Shown here in pieces: positions 33,316-45,059 of a stretch of 64,000 nt of DNA (positions are counted from its first letter, which is position 1; each line of letters opens with the position of its first letter). The notes beneath the pieces were generated by a model that had not been told where the DNA came from, ran no database searches, and was given only the letters and a program-made list of their open reading frames with translations. Position numbers and translations under genes: made by a program. This DNA is from Calliphora vicina (lineage: Eukaryota > Arthropoda > Insecta > Diptera > Calliphoridae), in the NCBI RefSeq assembly GCF_958450345.1, contig NC_088780.1, positions 103,242,226 to 103,306,225 of the forward strand, given 5' to 3'.

Positions 33316-33875
33316 TTTAAAAACATACAAGACTCAAAAAGTTCCTGGCAGGAGCTCTTCTAAAAATTTAGAGGCCAAAGACAGAGCACGGAAATTGAAG
33401 TCAAATCTTATACAAAAAATATTCCTGCTGCATAATGGATGACGAAAAGTATGTTGTAGCAAATTTTTCACAGCTTCGGGTCAATATTTTTATGTTACTG
33501 ATGCTCGAGGGTATGTTGTAGAAAAGTTTAGGGCCCAAAAGCAGAAAATTTTCCCAAAAAGTTCTTGGTATGCCAGGCAAAATGCAGTTGAGGCAAAAGA
33601 AGCCAAATAATTATTAGATACGGCTCTATATATACCGAAATTTGCTTCCATTCATTGGACTTCTTAATGTGTCCACTTATTTTTGGCATGATTTGGCATC
33701 CTGTCACTATGGTAAGGAAGCTATTGGTGGTACAAATAATGTAGTATTTGTACCAAGAGAGGCAAATCATCCAAACTGGCTGGAGCTAAGTCCAGTGGAG
33801 AGTTATTGGGCTCTTGTTAAAAGAGAATTGAAGAACACAAAAAAGATGTCCAAAAGTGTGGTTTTAAACGGATAT
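33316..33875 (+). pseudogene. DD37E copy, catalytic part
   Basis: Resumes with LKTYKTQKVPG, then ASKNLEAKDRARKLKSNLIQ, MDDEKYVVANFS, FYVTDARGYVVEKFRAQK, STYFWHDLASCHYGK, FVPREANHPNW and SPVESYWALVKRELKNTKK. It ends at SVVLNG, just short of the normal 3' end. Frameshifts occur and ERYW is changed to ESYW. It is the other half of 30343-30500. Confidence 0.85.
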
Positions 33876-34607
33876 ACAGAAATTATATTATTTGACAGTA
33901 TATCGTTACTAAAAACGATAACCAGAGCACGGTCAAATAATAATAATAACACTTCCCAGGTATTTTTGTTGCACAGTGAAATTAAACTGTACCTTTGAAG
34001 GCCATAGTCGGTAAAGAAGCAATCAATATCTGAAGAGCCTCAACAGATTAAATATAATGGACAATTACTCTAAGGTATTCTAAATACACATAAGTCATCC
34101 TCTGTCAACCTAATCGTTTTAGATTTTCATAAGATTTCAGAACAAAGAGATATTTAGATTTTCTGTTTCCATATGCAGTAGTGCAATTTAAATACATTAA
34201 TATTATAATTTTTTTGTAATATATATTGGTTTTTTATTTGATTTATAAATTGTACATAAAATATCTTAAAGATTACACAATATACGTATTGATGATTTAA
34301 ATAATTATTCTCAAAAAATGTTAAGTATTTTTGATTACAAATATAAATATATTTATTTCTATTTGAGTAATATCTATGTAAGTATGTTTATTGGGTGTTA
34401 TTGGTACTGTTTGAATATTGTCTTTTATAAATGATTTTTTATTTTTTGGTACACATTTATTTATTAAATATTTTTTGTATTAAAATTTATGTGAATATTG
34501 CACAAAAAAATTTAGAATTATTGATAAATATTATAAAGAATATCTTGGGCTTAAAATGAGTTTTAAGTTTTATCACTTTAAGATAAAGATTGAAAAAGCT
34601 TATGTTA
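33876..34607. other. AT-rich spacer
   Basis: No gene is seen. The last part leads into repeat J sequence. Confidence 0.4.
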
Positions 34608-35590
34608 ACAAATATCTTTCCCGATTTTGACCCATTATGGGTCCGTAATCTGGACCCATAATGGGTCAAAATCGTTGGCGTTGAATGGCGTTGAAAAGGA
34701 CTTTGAAATATTTATCATTAGGTATCCATATTGTCTATATTAACGACTTAGTAATCTAGATATAGATAAACAAAATAGGTAAAACAAGTAAGAGAGCTAT
34801 ATTCGGCTGTTCCGAATCTTATATACCCTTCACCAAATTATACTTAAAAATATTTTTTTGTTAATATTTTTATTTAAACAAAATTATTTTTTTTTAAATT
34901 GTTTTAAAATTTTCTTTTTCCAAATTGTTTTTTAAGTTCTTTTAAAAGTTTGTTCCAAATTTTTTAAAATTTTTTTTTAATTTTTAAAAAAAATTTGTTT
35001 GAAAAAACAATTTGAGACAAAAAAAAAATTGTTTGATGAAAAAAAAAATCGGGTTGAAAAATATTTTTCCCGATTTTGACCCATCGTTGCAATGAAATAT
35101 CTATCATTAGATATCCATATTGTCTATATTAATGACTTATAGGTCAAAAATCGAGGTTGTTCCGGTTTTCTCCTTATATCTCAGCCATTTGTGGGTCGAT
35201 TTTGTCGATTTTAAATACAAACTGAGCCGGAAGAATTACCGATATATTGATGTATGAATCATGTAAGTTATTTGGGGGCTACGGAATGTTGATTTCAACA
35301 TACAGAAGGACAGACGGACATGGCTATATCGACTTTGCTATCTATAACGATTTTCGCCACTCATGGCTACGGGTATAAAAATCGAGGTAGTCGTAGTTTA
35401 TTTACTTATATCTCAGCCATTTGTTGTCCGATTTTCTCGATTTTAAGTAGCAGCCGAATCGGGACTATATCAGATATATTGATGCATCAATAATTTATGT
35501 AAGTTATTTGGGGGCTACGTAAAGTTGATATCAACATACAGACGGACATGGTTATATCGACTGCGCTATATGAATGACCTATTTGTAAAT
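34608..35590 (+). repeat. Repeat J, one fuller copy with partial copies around it
   Basis: The stretch 34608-34770 is a partial copy containing an inverted pair, CCATTATGGGTCCG and CGGACCCATAATGG-like. The stretch 34784-35395 is the fullest copy: AAAACAAGTAAGAGAGC, hairpin TTCGGCTGTTCCGAA, CTTATATACCCTTCACC, TCGAGGTTGTTCCGG, TTATTTGGGGGCTACGG and GACGGACATGGCTATATCG, ending ATGGCTACGGGTATAAAA. The stretch 35377-35590 is another partial copy. Terminal hairpin plus conserved ACAAGTAAGA suggests a Helitron-like element related to repeat P. Confidence 0.7.
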
Positions 35591-35619
35591 TAAAATATAG
35601 CTTTGCAAATACCAGAGCT

Positions 35620-36400
35620 GTAAATGAATCATTAATTTTTGAATTAATTCGCAAATCATTCGAATAAATTCTTTTCACACATATGAACAAATGAATTGAA
35701 TGAAATTTGAGTCAATTCAAATGAATTTGGTAAAAATGTTTTGCAATTCATTTCCAATTCAAATGAATTTGTCAAATGAATTGCAATTCATTTCCAAATC
35801 AAATGAATTTGTAGAATGAATTGCAATTCGTTTGTCATTCAAATGAATTTGTCAAAGTGAATTGCAATTCATTTGAATTGATTTAGAATTAATTCAAATG
35901 AATTAGCAATTCATTTCCAACTCATTTGAATTGAAGTGATTGAAATTTGAATGGATTTTGTAAGTAAATCTACAGTAAGCATCACTGTAGTTTTGTTATT
36001 CAACAAATTTTGTATGTAAAAGGCATCAATCATTACTCTCTATATTTCTTTACCAGCTAGTAAAGTCCAAAAGTAAAAAATTCTTAGAATTGAAATTCCC
36101 ATGATATACTGGAATTGTCTGGTAGCGGCAGAATAGGAATTGAATTATAAAAATGGGAAAATTTTGTTTATTTGCTAAAAGAAACTAAAATTTTTATTTT
36201 TCATTCCTCTAAAATTTGATTGATTGCAACTAATTTTTGATTTCATTCATTTAAATTGCAATTCATTGTTCTAATTCATTTGTATGAATTCAAAATTCAA
36301 TTCACTTTAACAAATTCATTTGAATTGGAAACGAATTGCAATTCATTTTACAGATTCATTTGAATTGAAATTCATTGAATTGTGAACAGAATTAATTAAA
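35620..36400. repeat. ATTCAAATGAATTTG-type simple repeat region
   Basis: Irregular runs of AATTCAAATGAATTTGTCAA and ATTGCAATTCATTTCCAA fill 35620-35950 and 36230-36400 in both orientations. Unrelated AT-rich sequence lies between. The palindromic AATTCATTTGAATT core makes the ends mirror each other. It may be an old inverted-repeat element whose subterminal arrays expanded. Confidence 0.6.
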
Positions 36401-36479
36401 AATTTAGCTAATTCATAACGAATTAAAATCAAAAATGGTAAATGCTTATTCAAATATTCATAATAAATTTTTAAATTTA

Positions 36480-36742
36480 GTCTGCTCTTACACAGGGCAA
36501 GTTTTCTTGCCGCAAGTCTGAGTTTATAGGAGAGAGAGGCAAGAAGAAAGAAGAGGGGTACACACTTGCTTGTACTGGCAAGTCTCTTCAATTCTCTTTA
36601 GTTTTCTCATTTTCATTATGGCGTCTATTAGATTTTGACATACAAAATTGAACACAGACTTGCTGTGTGTAAAGAGACGAGAAAGTTTAAAAAGAATCGA
36701 AGAGACTTGCTTCAAGTAAACTTGCCCTGTGTAAAAGCAGAC
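36480..36742. mobile_element. MITE with GTCTGCT ends
   Basis: A 263-bp element with 25-bp terminal inverted repeats starting GTCTGCT and containing TTACACAGGGCAAGTTT, with one mismatch. Flanking trinucleotides are TTA and TCA. Its design (GRC start, CACA.GGGCAA core) resembles the 127-bp element at 5581-5707, so it may be Harbinger-like too. It lies about 310 bp beyond the 3' end of the F-box gene. Confidence 0.75.
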
Positions 36743-37055
36743 TCAATTTTCAATTAAAACCCAAGATAAACTTTAAACAAAACTAACTTAAATATACTAT
36801 TTACAACCTTAAAATAATAATAAAACAATTTGTAGTTCCATACACTATAAAGTAAATCTAATAAAACAATTTACAATATTTTTAATAAAAATATAATTTT
36901 TTAAAAATTAAAACACAGTTCTGTAAAAAAAAAAAATACACAAAAACAATAAGAACGACGAGAACCTAACTAATTCACACTTATAAAAAGTCTCTCGGTT
37001 TGGGTTGAGGATTTATACCTCTATATTGTATACGTATGTTATATTGAACTTGTAA
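36743..37055 (-). other. Likely 3' flank of the F-box gene
   Basis: AT-rich sequence directly after the F-box gene stop. No clear AATAAA is seen on the minus strand, so the 3' end of the transcript is not placed. Confidence 0.3.
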
Positions 37056-38795
37056 CTATAAATTCAATTCTAAAATTTGAGGCTTCAGTTGTAAGAACTT
37101 TTCTTGGACCTCTTGAATCTCCAGCGAATCAATGCCACACATGGACAATTCTTTCAGAGACTTACACAGTTCGACTACATAGTCTATGGATTTGCCGGTT
37201 AAATTAATGCAATTGCTAACATTAAGACGTCTTAGTCGTGGTAGACCCTGGGCTATATGCAGCATGGCATCGTCATCAATCATTAAGCAACTGGATATAG
37301 TCAAGTCCTCTAGGGCGGGACAGTTTTCCACCAATTCCTCTATGCCCATGGAGGAGATTTTGTGACAGTAGCCTAAAACTAATTTACGCAGTTCGGTGAA
37401 TTTTAAACCTTTAATAAGAGCACGATTGGAGAGATTGCGACAACCTCTTAGGCTGAGAGATAGCAGGCCCTTGAGGTTGCTAATGGGTGAGGGTTGCTCA
37501 CCGAAACCCAAAAGACCTTCATCGCTAATGCGTATGCAGTCGTCTAGTATTAAATGCTGTAGATTCAACTGATGGCGGAATATGTATGCCAAAGTGGAGT
37601 CGGTAACAGATTCCCGGCAATTTTCCAAACTTAAATATGTTAAACTGGGTAAACGTTGAGCCAACAGTCTCACAGACTCTGCATCCATATCGGCCATATC
37701 ATTTAGCACCAAAGTTTTAAGAGTTTTATTTGTTTCTGCTGCCAAACCCTGCAGCAAACCTTTAGCCGATACTTTATTGCAATGCGAGATATTTAAGGAG
37801 CGCAATGTATGACGCAATATACCAAAATGTTTCACTCCCTCATCTGTTAACGAATTACAAAACATTAATTCCATATCTTCCAAAGTCTCCGGCCATTTGT
37901 GTATGATTAGTTTTAATAAAGCATCATCCACTTGCAGACCACCGCTTAAGTCACAATGACGCAAAGGTGATTCCTTGGGCAAACATTCCATAATCTCCTT
38001 CAACCACTGATAGCAGGAAACTCCAGTTATCTTTAAGGTTTCCAAGTGTTTAAACATCACAAAAACCTGTTTCCATTTCGAAATCATAACAGGATTCGAT
38101 CTTAAAATAATTTCCAAATGCCTCAAGGAATTGCTATGAAATTGTAAGGTGTATATCAGCAGCTCCTCATGCTCTCGGTTCAATTCCAAACAAAGCTTTT
38201 CCATTTTCAAGGACAGCTCTCGTGTCAAATTCAATATCATGTGGGTCTTAATGTAGGTGGTCACATTGCTACAGCCTATGTCCAATGATTTGAAATTTCG
38301 AAATTTACTCAAATTAACCGAAAATGTATTATCACTTTGTACGGTGGGTATGTGGCTAACAATCAATTCCTCCAAATCCGGCAGGCACTCATTTAAAATG
38401 GCAAATACCGGCGATTTGTATAGGCGCAGTTTGTGTATATTTGCTCCCAGGGCTTTCAATATCATTTGCAAATCATCACTTAATTCCAGGCCATGTAATT
38501 CCAAAGTATCGTAGGCCAATCTTCGCGATAACTCCTCATCATTGGCCAAAGAGTCTTGCAAGGTGGCCATGTTATCACGATTGATGATTAATTTGGATTT
38601 TCCCATAAATTCGGGCAGTTGTGTCAAATCATGCCATCGTTTGCAAACCAAACGAATTTGTTGCAAATCACCATGGGGCAAATATTTAAAAATTTGTATT
38701 AATAATTCGTTGGGTAAATTATGCCATAAAAAGTTGACATTATTCACTTGCTCCTCTTGCTGCAAAGCATTGGCCATGTCCAGCATGTTGTTCAT
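37056..38795 (-). CDS. F-box and leucine-rich-repeat protein
   Basis: A 579-residue protein in one uninterrupted frame. Residues about 22-68 (NFLWHNLPNELLIQIFKYLP to VCKRWHDL) form a typical F-box, which by family knowledge binds Skp1 in an SCF ubiquitin ligase. From about residue 105 to the end runs a leucine-rich-repeat array. The last 280 residues are clear cysteine-containing repeats (LRSLNISHCNKVSAKGL, LTYLSLENCRESVTDSTL, LRKLVLGYCHKISSMGI, LRRLNVSNCINLTGKSI). These would form the substrate-binding curve. No signal peptide or membrane helix is seen; it is probably cytoplasmic or nuclear. The start ATG has a good AACAAA context; in-frame ATGs follow at residues 4 and 7. No intron is needed. 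The substrate cannot be told, and I cannot match it to one named FBXL gene. Confidence 0.93.
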   Translation of the reverse strand: MNNMLDMANALQQEEQVNNVNFLWHNLPNELLIQIFKYLPHGDLQQIRLVCKRWHDLTQLPEFMGKSKLIINRDNMATLQDSLANDEELSRRLAYDTLELHGLELSDDLQMILKALGANIHKLRLYKSPVFAILNECLPDLEELIVSHIPTVQSDNTFSVNLSKFRNFKSLDIGCSNVTTYIKTHMILNLTRELSLKMEKLCLELNREHEELLIYTLQFHSNSLRHLEIILRSNPVMISKWKQVFVMFKHLETLKITGVSCYQWLKEIMECLPKESPLRHCDLSGGLQVDDALLKLIIHKWPETLEDMELMFCNSLTDEGVKHFGILRHTLRSLNISHCNKVSAKGLLQGLAAETNKTLKTLVLNDMADMDAESVRLLAQRLPSLTYLSLENCRESVTDSTLAYIFRHQLNLQHLILDDCIRISDEGLLGFGEQPSPISNLKGLLSLSLRGCRNLSNRALIKGLKFTELRKLVLGYCHKISSMGIEELVENCPALEDLTISSCLMIDDDAMLHIAQGLPRLRRLNVSNCINLTGKSIDYVVELCKSLKELSMCGIDSLEIQEVQEKFLQLKPQILELNL

Positions 38796-39353
38796 TTTGT
38801 TTGTTAACTAGAATTATAGAATTTTTGTTATTTTTTTTTAAAATAAGTTTTATCCAAAAACTGTAAACTATTTTGTGCTTTTACTATGGTACTCAATTTG
38901 TGTGTAATTTCGTAAATCGTCTCTCAAAATATTTATTTTAACTATTATTCATTTCTTTTTAGGGGTTTTTCTTTATATTTTCATACCGGAAATGACTTAA
39001 ATGGTTTATTTGTTTATTTTTCATAATAATTTTTCTTTTATTTGGTTGCCTTGGTAGAGTTTGTTTGTGGCCATGTGTGTTTTTCGTAACCATACAATTT
39101 TCAATACGAAATAAAAATGCACTTTATTTCAAAATTTAATGTTACCCTCGATTGATTATACTAAAGATATAGATAGTATTGTATGTATTAGATCAATTTA
39201 ATATTGACAATTTATGATGGCGCCTTGTAGCCAAAAAAAAAATGTTTTTTAGAAAAAAAGAATTCAGGAGAGTGTATACAAAAGTATAAATTGCATGAAC
39301 TATTTAATTTAAAGATAAGCGTTTGTTTCTCATCTAAAAATGATATATTTAGC
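38796..39353. other. Upstream region of the F-box gene
   Basis: T-rich leader just before the start, then AT-rich sequence with no coding frame. No TATA box or initiator could be assigned with confidence. Confidence 0.35.
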
Positions 39354-39480
39354 ATTAGGGTTCTCATTCGAATAAAAATTATTCGAATAATCGAGGAAAA
39401 ATATATTTTGTATTCGAATGAATTATATTTTTCAATTTTGTTTAAAAAATTATTCGATCAATAATTATCGAATACACGAA
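39354..39480. repeat. TTATTCGAATAA-type repeat, probable hAT-like end
   Basis: TAGGGTTCTCATTCGAATAA, then repeated ATTATTCGAATAA and CGAATACACGAATAA. The same motif type and TAGGGT start occur in the element at 58776-59380. The partner end was not found. Confidence 0.45.
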
Positions 39481-39848
39481 TAAATTTATTTTTGAGCTAA
39501 AATTTAAAAACAAAAAATTATATTAACTAAAATATTTAAGAAACTAATCCAATTAATTCGTAACGTTAATCAAAGATGTTCATTATTGAACATTTTATTA
39601 AAAAGGAATTTCTTATTTCTTTTTAAATCGATTTTATTAAATCCTACAATCACACACAACATTATCAAACTTAACTAAAATATCAACAACTTACGACTAT
39701 TAATACCAGAGCTTAGAATTATTAATACAAAAGAAAATATGAAAAAAAAATTAAAATCAAAGTTTGACTTTATAGGGGTAAATAATGAAAACTTTCCCTA
39801 GTGATTCTACCTTCTACAATTATTGTATCATTCTTAAGCCTATTTGTA

Positions 39849-40013
39849 CTACACCATTTTCAATTGTATTTGAGAAATTTCCAATTATATTGCAGAAATA
39901 CAATTAGAAAATTCTGAAATACAATTGAAAATTTTGAAATACAATTAGAAAATACTGAAAGTTCTGAAGAAACTTCTGAAGAAACTTCTGAAATACAATT
40001 GGAAATGGTGTAG
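39849..40013. mobile_element. MITE with CTACACCATTT ends
   Basis: A 165-bp element with 23-bp terminal inverted repeats CTACACCATTT(T/C)CAATTGTA. Internally it holds five more direct copies of AATACAATT(A/G)GAAA-type sequence and three tandem GAAACTTCTGAA units. The target duplication is unclear. Confidence 0.65.
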
Positions 40014-40245
40014 ATTTGAATTAAAGAAAATTTAAATACTTCATAAAGAATTAATTTTATAAAGAATGAATTCTAAAAGCAATAATAATATATTTAATTT
40101 GAATTAAGAATTACTTATATCAAACCATTGCACAGTGGTTTAGAAACGTTTTCTCGGTATCTCGGAAATCAATGGAGATATCGTGACGAAATTTCATAAG
40201 ATTGGAGCTGAGGTGTTTTCGAATTGATTTACAATTGCTCAGCTT

Positions 40246-40480
40246 CGGTCAAGCCATATAATACCCTACACTAAGTAAATGTGCAAAAATATTTTTCTTT
40301 TAAAATAATAATAATTTATATTCGTGACTGATTTTCGGTAGTGGGCCTTATATGCGACCTGTAATCAATTATGGACCGATCACCATGAAATTAGGTCGCG
40401 TGAAGTTATTTATGTTGAATTTTATGTGTATGCCAACATTTTTAAGAGATTTATGTACGTTAAAGTGATTAAAGTGAAAT
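40246..40480 (+). repeat. Repeat P fragment
   Basis: TCGGTCAAGCCATATAATAC and CCTACACTAAGTAAATG, then GATTTTCGGTAGTGGGCC, AATTATGGACCGATCACC and GCGATTTATGTACG-like. It lacks the outermost ACAAGTAAG and is cut by the next repeat. Confidence 0.7.
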
Positions 40481-40484
40481 TACC

Positions 40485-40895
40485 ATTTTTGTAATTTTTC
40501 AACACTTTTTTGGGAATTGCGGGATTACTGATAATAAATTTCAAAATTCGTTTTTATTTTTCCATTTTAAATAGATAAATCTACATAACTGTGAAATTTC
40601 ATTAAAAACTGTTCATAAATATAAATTTAATTTCAATTCGAAAAATTTGTATTGTTTGCAAAAATTCAATATAAAACATTTTTTGTCATATTTTTCAATA
40701 AAGTATTCCATGAATTTGTAATTGTAAAAAGTTATAAATATTTTTGAAAAATAGACAAATAGCTTGAACGAAATTATATGATATTGCATTATAACATTTT
40801 TAATTCTATGTAGAAATTTCAAAATAATCCAAAAAAACCTTCTCCTGTAAAATTTGTGTTTTGTCGCTTACGATAATTTGGCGCTAAGGGCTCGA
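40485..40895 (-). repeat. CCTTAGCGCC element, one end
   Basis: Ends GGCGCTAAGGGCTCGA, followed by TA, and matches 16225-16640 in reverse orientation (TGTCGCTTACGATAATTTGG, CCATGAATTTGTAATTG, TTTTTCAACACTTTTTTGGG). The other end is missing, so this copy is truncated inside repeat P. Confidence 0.8.
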
Positions 40896-41026
40896 TATTA
40901 TTAGTGAAATTTTTTTTTTCATATACATATTTTTTTCCAAAAAGGACATGAAAATGCTATTTTTTGGATAAAAGATGTAAACGAAATTAGTTTGGTGCAC
41001 TCTTGGCTATATTATTGCCATATATA

Positions 41027-41849
41027 CACGCAGAGAAAAAACATGGTTGGACATGGTTACGACAACTATACTATGTTCTCTGTAACAATATATTGTTGTC
41101 GTAAACATATAATTATTGTTTTAATTTAATTTCAACAATATTATAGTTACTGTAAACGTTTATATTTTCATCGCAATTATAAATATGAATATGGTTTTCG
41201 AACATCTAAATAATGATAATTAGGTAAACATATTATTTTTATGTACAACCATTAAATGTTAAGTTTATATACGCGTAGTCATAATATGTTTAAGATGTTA
41301 ACAGAATATGTTTACAACAACTAATTGTATGTTTTCCCACCATTTGTGAGAGTTGGTGTTTGTCTAAGCTATGTTATTTTTACAAGTAAATTTTGAGTGT
41401 CTGTAATTCCCATTCGCTCTATAGTTTTATTTGTATATTATCTTTAACTTAGCGAATAACAATAAATTTGATTTAATCAATAATATTTTAATTGTGAATT
41501 TAGTACTTTAAAACTAAAACCTATTAAAATTTTGTATTTCCAAAAATAAATTTTAATAATAATATGATTATTTTGGATCATAATATGATTTAATTGTATC
41601 ATAATAGGATTTAATTGGGTCATAAATATGATGACTTTGGGTCATATTATGATTGATTTATATCATAATATGATTATTTCAAAACATATTATGATTGATT
41701 TTTATCATAATTTGATTATTTCAAAACATATTATGATATTTTATGATACTAATAATGATCATAATATGTTTTGGACTACAAGCAAAAAACTGATCATAAT
41801 ATGTTGCTCTTAGTTTATGGTTACCACAACCATGTTTTTTCTCTGCGTG
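41027..41849. mobile_element. MITE-like element full of CATAATATG palindromes
   Basis: Terminal inverted repeats start CACGCAGAGAAAAAACATGG (41027 and 41849 mirrored) with TA on both sides. The right half (41555-41790) is an irregular array of ATCATAATATGATTT and CATATTATGATTGATTT, each nearly self-complementary. The left half has TTGTTGTCGTAAACATAT-type units. No protein is coded; the open frame over the array is a repeat artefact. Confidence 0.75.
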
Positions 41850-42081
41850 TAGTTAAGCGGTATTAGCTGAATCAGCTGTTGGCCAAAATCTGATGTCACC
41901 TTTTTTTGAGGGCCCACTGATTTTCGGAATCTTTGGAGGCCCATAAAAAAATGGTCACCAAAATCGACAAACTGAGTATAGGGTTTTAAGAGCATAAACT
42001 TTAAATTAGATTCATTCTTAATAACCAAATTTTCCTGATGTGGCTTGAGTTGAGTAAAAAAATCGGTTATTTCAACCGTAA

Positions 42082-42300
42082 TACTTCTTTGCCAACTGAC
42101 TCTGTTGCTAGAACCGAAAAAAATCTATGAATAATTCAATTAGCAACAAATTTTGCCATCGAAACGAATCTGAAAATTGTAACTTTTAGAAGAAAACTTA
42201 TGAAGAAATTCCTAAAAATTCCCGACAAACATTTCCCGAAAAGTAATAAAAAAATATACCCGGGAATTGCCGGGAAATTTTTCCCGCGTAGGAACCCTAA
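42082..42300 (+). repeat. Right part of the TAGGGTTCC hAT-like family
   Basis: Matches 13648-13881: ACTTCTTTGCCAACTGACT, TTGCTAGAACCGAAAAAA, AATTCAATTAGCAACAAATT and ATTCCCGACAAACATTTCCC, ending CGTAGGAACCCTAA. The left end is missing. Confidence 0.75.
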
Positions 42301-45059
42301 TTGAAAACTGAAAAAAAAAACAGTTAAAATGAACAAAGATTCAATTCCCTTTCTTGTTATGACCTAGGACTACAAACTACCATGAAATAGCTGTATTCAA
42401 AAGAAGAAAACAGAGATACAGTTAAAATATAGATCGTTGTAAAATACTTTGAAAGCGACGCGCTCACTGTGTTTAAAGAGAGTAGCAAACTTGGAATGCA
42501 AAGCCATTAAGAAATATCGATGGAGTATTGAATAAACACAAAGCTGGCGGTCAAACAACCGGAAATCTTCTGATTCCTCTCATCGACAACTTTTAGCAAA
42601 CTACCAATCTCAACACACAACTAAATGTGGGAATATTAGTCAATATTTCGAAAAATGTTTTGTTTGAGTGGTATTCCTTCCAGAGATTCCCAAAAAAAAG
42701 GCCGTTCTTTGGATTTCACTAGATTCACCTAGATTTCACTTCCCTTTGATATCTACATCAAATATATATCTACCAGATCGATCCTACTATTCAAACCTTA
42801 CAATTGAAACTTCCAAATTCCTTTTCAAATCTTTCGTGATTAGCTTTCAGAACGATCATAATCTTAACAAACTGATACGGGAAAAAATCTACGAATACAA
42901 TCGAATGGCAAAAAATGTCAATGAATCTGTTTCAACTGTTAGGAAATAATACCTACTTTAAGTTTATAAAGAAAACTTATAAAAAAAATCCCGAAATATG
43001 CGGGAATTTTCAAAAAAATATTTCCAGTCCATTTTTTTCGTTTTGAAATAATTCTGCTTATTTAATTGTGGTCTGAATAGCAAATCATCGTTGTCATATT
43101 TTTTAATTATTTTTTAATACAAAAAATAAACTATTGATTGACAATTTGTTTAGATAAATATTGTCTGTGGTATGGTGTTTGTTTATCAACAAAAACAAAT
43201 TATATTATGTCAAGGTTGATTTTATATGATTTACAAAACACAACTGACGAAGAACAAACAAATAAATAAATATTTATCTGTAACATAACATTTTTTGTGA
43301 TAAGTTTTAATATTTAAAAAATAAATATAAATTTTACAACAATACAGAGATACCTATAACAAAATTGTTGTATTGTAAATAATATTTACAATACAGAAAA
43401 TAAAACCTACATACACATGACATCATTCAGCGTTTATACGAATTTGAATGGGGGAATTTTTTAAAAAATAATGTGCTAAAGACTCTTTTTTTTTGGAATA
43501 CGAAAAAGTTTATTTACACTTTAACCTTGTAATTTGGAACGAGGAAATAGAAAAAACACACAGCTTAATATAAAAACTTATGTATGCATGTATAATAATT
43601 CATTGTCAATGTAAATAAGATTACAGAATAAGATTTTAGAGTGAGTTCGTTAAATTTGAACAAATATTTATGTGTATCTACAAGATATTTTACCTAAGTT
43701 AGTTTGAGTTTTAAAAGTAGAAAGTAAATAATAATTACTTTTTTGTTAAAAAAAAAAATAAGTTTGTTTTTCATTTAACACACATTTGTTTGTTAAAGAT
43801 TTTCTTTTATTTTGTAAAATTACCTACAGAGAGATACAATTAGATAGTTTTTCACCTCAATATCTTTAAAGTACTTCATAGTTTGCACAGTAGTTTAAAT
43901 GTTTTTGTTGTTGTTGTTATTGTATTTACTTTTAACTGACCGTTAAAAAACTGACAGGTTATTTCACTTACCTGAGGGCTTGTATTTAGTGCTTCCAACT
44001 TGTGAGTTGTTTTTATTTTATCCATTTTTCTTTCACAGGTTCGTTCTTTGGCGTTTGAATAAAAAGTATCAGGAACAATACAGGTTGTTTTCTTTTTCTA
44101 ACTGGCAACCGTTTGAAAACAAACTCTGGTTGTATATTTTCAGTTTAAAATGTTTTCTTCATTTTAATTAAATGTTAATTTATTCCAATTTATTTAAGAT
44201 TTTCTTTTAAATTCTTATTAAACCACTTTTCTTTTAATTTTATTTATTTAATCATTGATTTTCTTTTGAGTTTTCAAGAAAAATTCTAACTTCTTTTCTC
44301 ACAAATATATGAAGTAATGGAAAAAGCAGTAAGTTAAAAGAATAATAGAAAAAATCGTATGTATTGTATTTGTTGGATTTCTAGGGAAACACAACAACAA
44401 CCTGCGCAATAAAATTCATTGTAAAGAACGAATGAAAACAGAACTCTACTACGTATTACTAGTAAGCACTTCTACTTCCACTACGAGCGAGCGACGATGA
44501 CAACGTTACAGCCGAATAAATGAAATGCGTATAAAAAGTATTTTCTGAATACATATTTGTGATTCTTTCAGATACACCAAACAGGCAACCAACCAACCAC
44601 ACAATAACTACTACACTTTACGAATGAGTGAGTACTTGTACAACTGCTGCTCTCATCTGTATGTATGTCTGTCTGTTTATGCTTACAAATGCTCATTAAA
44701 TCTATTAAACACAGTGAAAAAAACCATGAACATTGAACGTCAACTAGTCAGTCAGTCAGTCGGCCAAACAAACAATATGTCAGTTCGCCAGTCAATGTTA
44801 CAATCACCCTGGTTCATTGATGTAAAACATTACAGTTTTATTTTGTTTTTGTTGATTTTCTTACACACTCCTTCTCTCATACTCTCCCTCTCTCTTCGTT
44901 TGTTGTAATTGAGAGAAAGCCCATTATTGTCTATTATCTCTTTGAATTTGTTACAAGATTTCAAGGGTTGCCAAATATTAAGGTAAAGTAAAACTGATAA
45001 AAAGTAAAGAATATTTTGTAAGTGACATAGTAACCAGATAAAGTTCAAAAATAGGCCAA
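42301..45059. other. Long AT-rich spacer, no gene recognised
   Basis: The stretch 42440-42950 is less AT-rich and contains a 94-residue open frame (42668-42949) with no motif I know. The rest is T- and A-rich with (GTT)n near 43905 and CT-rich repeats near 44880. A slightly GC-richer patch at 44455-44520 could be regulatory, but nothing specific is visible. Confidence 0.35.

Noticed and set aside
41628..41813. 61-codon frame with repeated HIMIDFYHN
   Set aside because: A translation of the CATAATATG palindrome array, not a protein gene.
42668..42949. 94-codon open frame
   Set aside because: No recognisable motif, no splice or promoter context, and continuation into AT-rich spacer; chance cannot be excluded.
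44624..44908. 94-codon frame
   Set aside because: Composed of low-complexity CAGT and CTCT repeats, with no domain.
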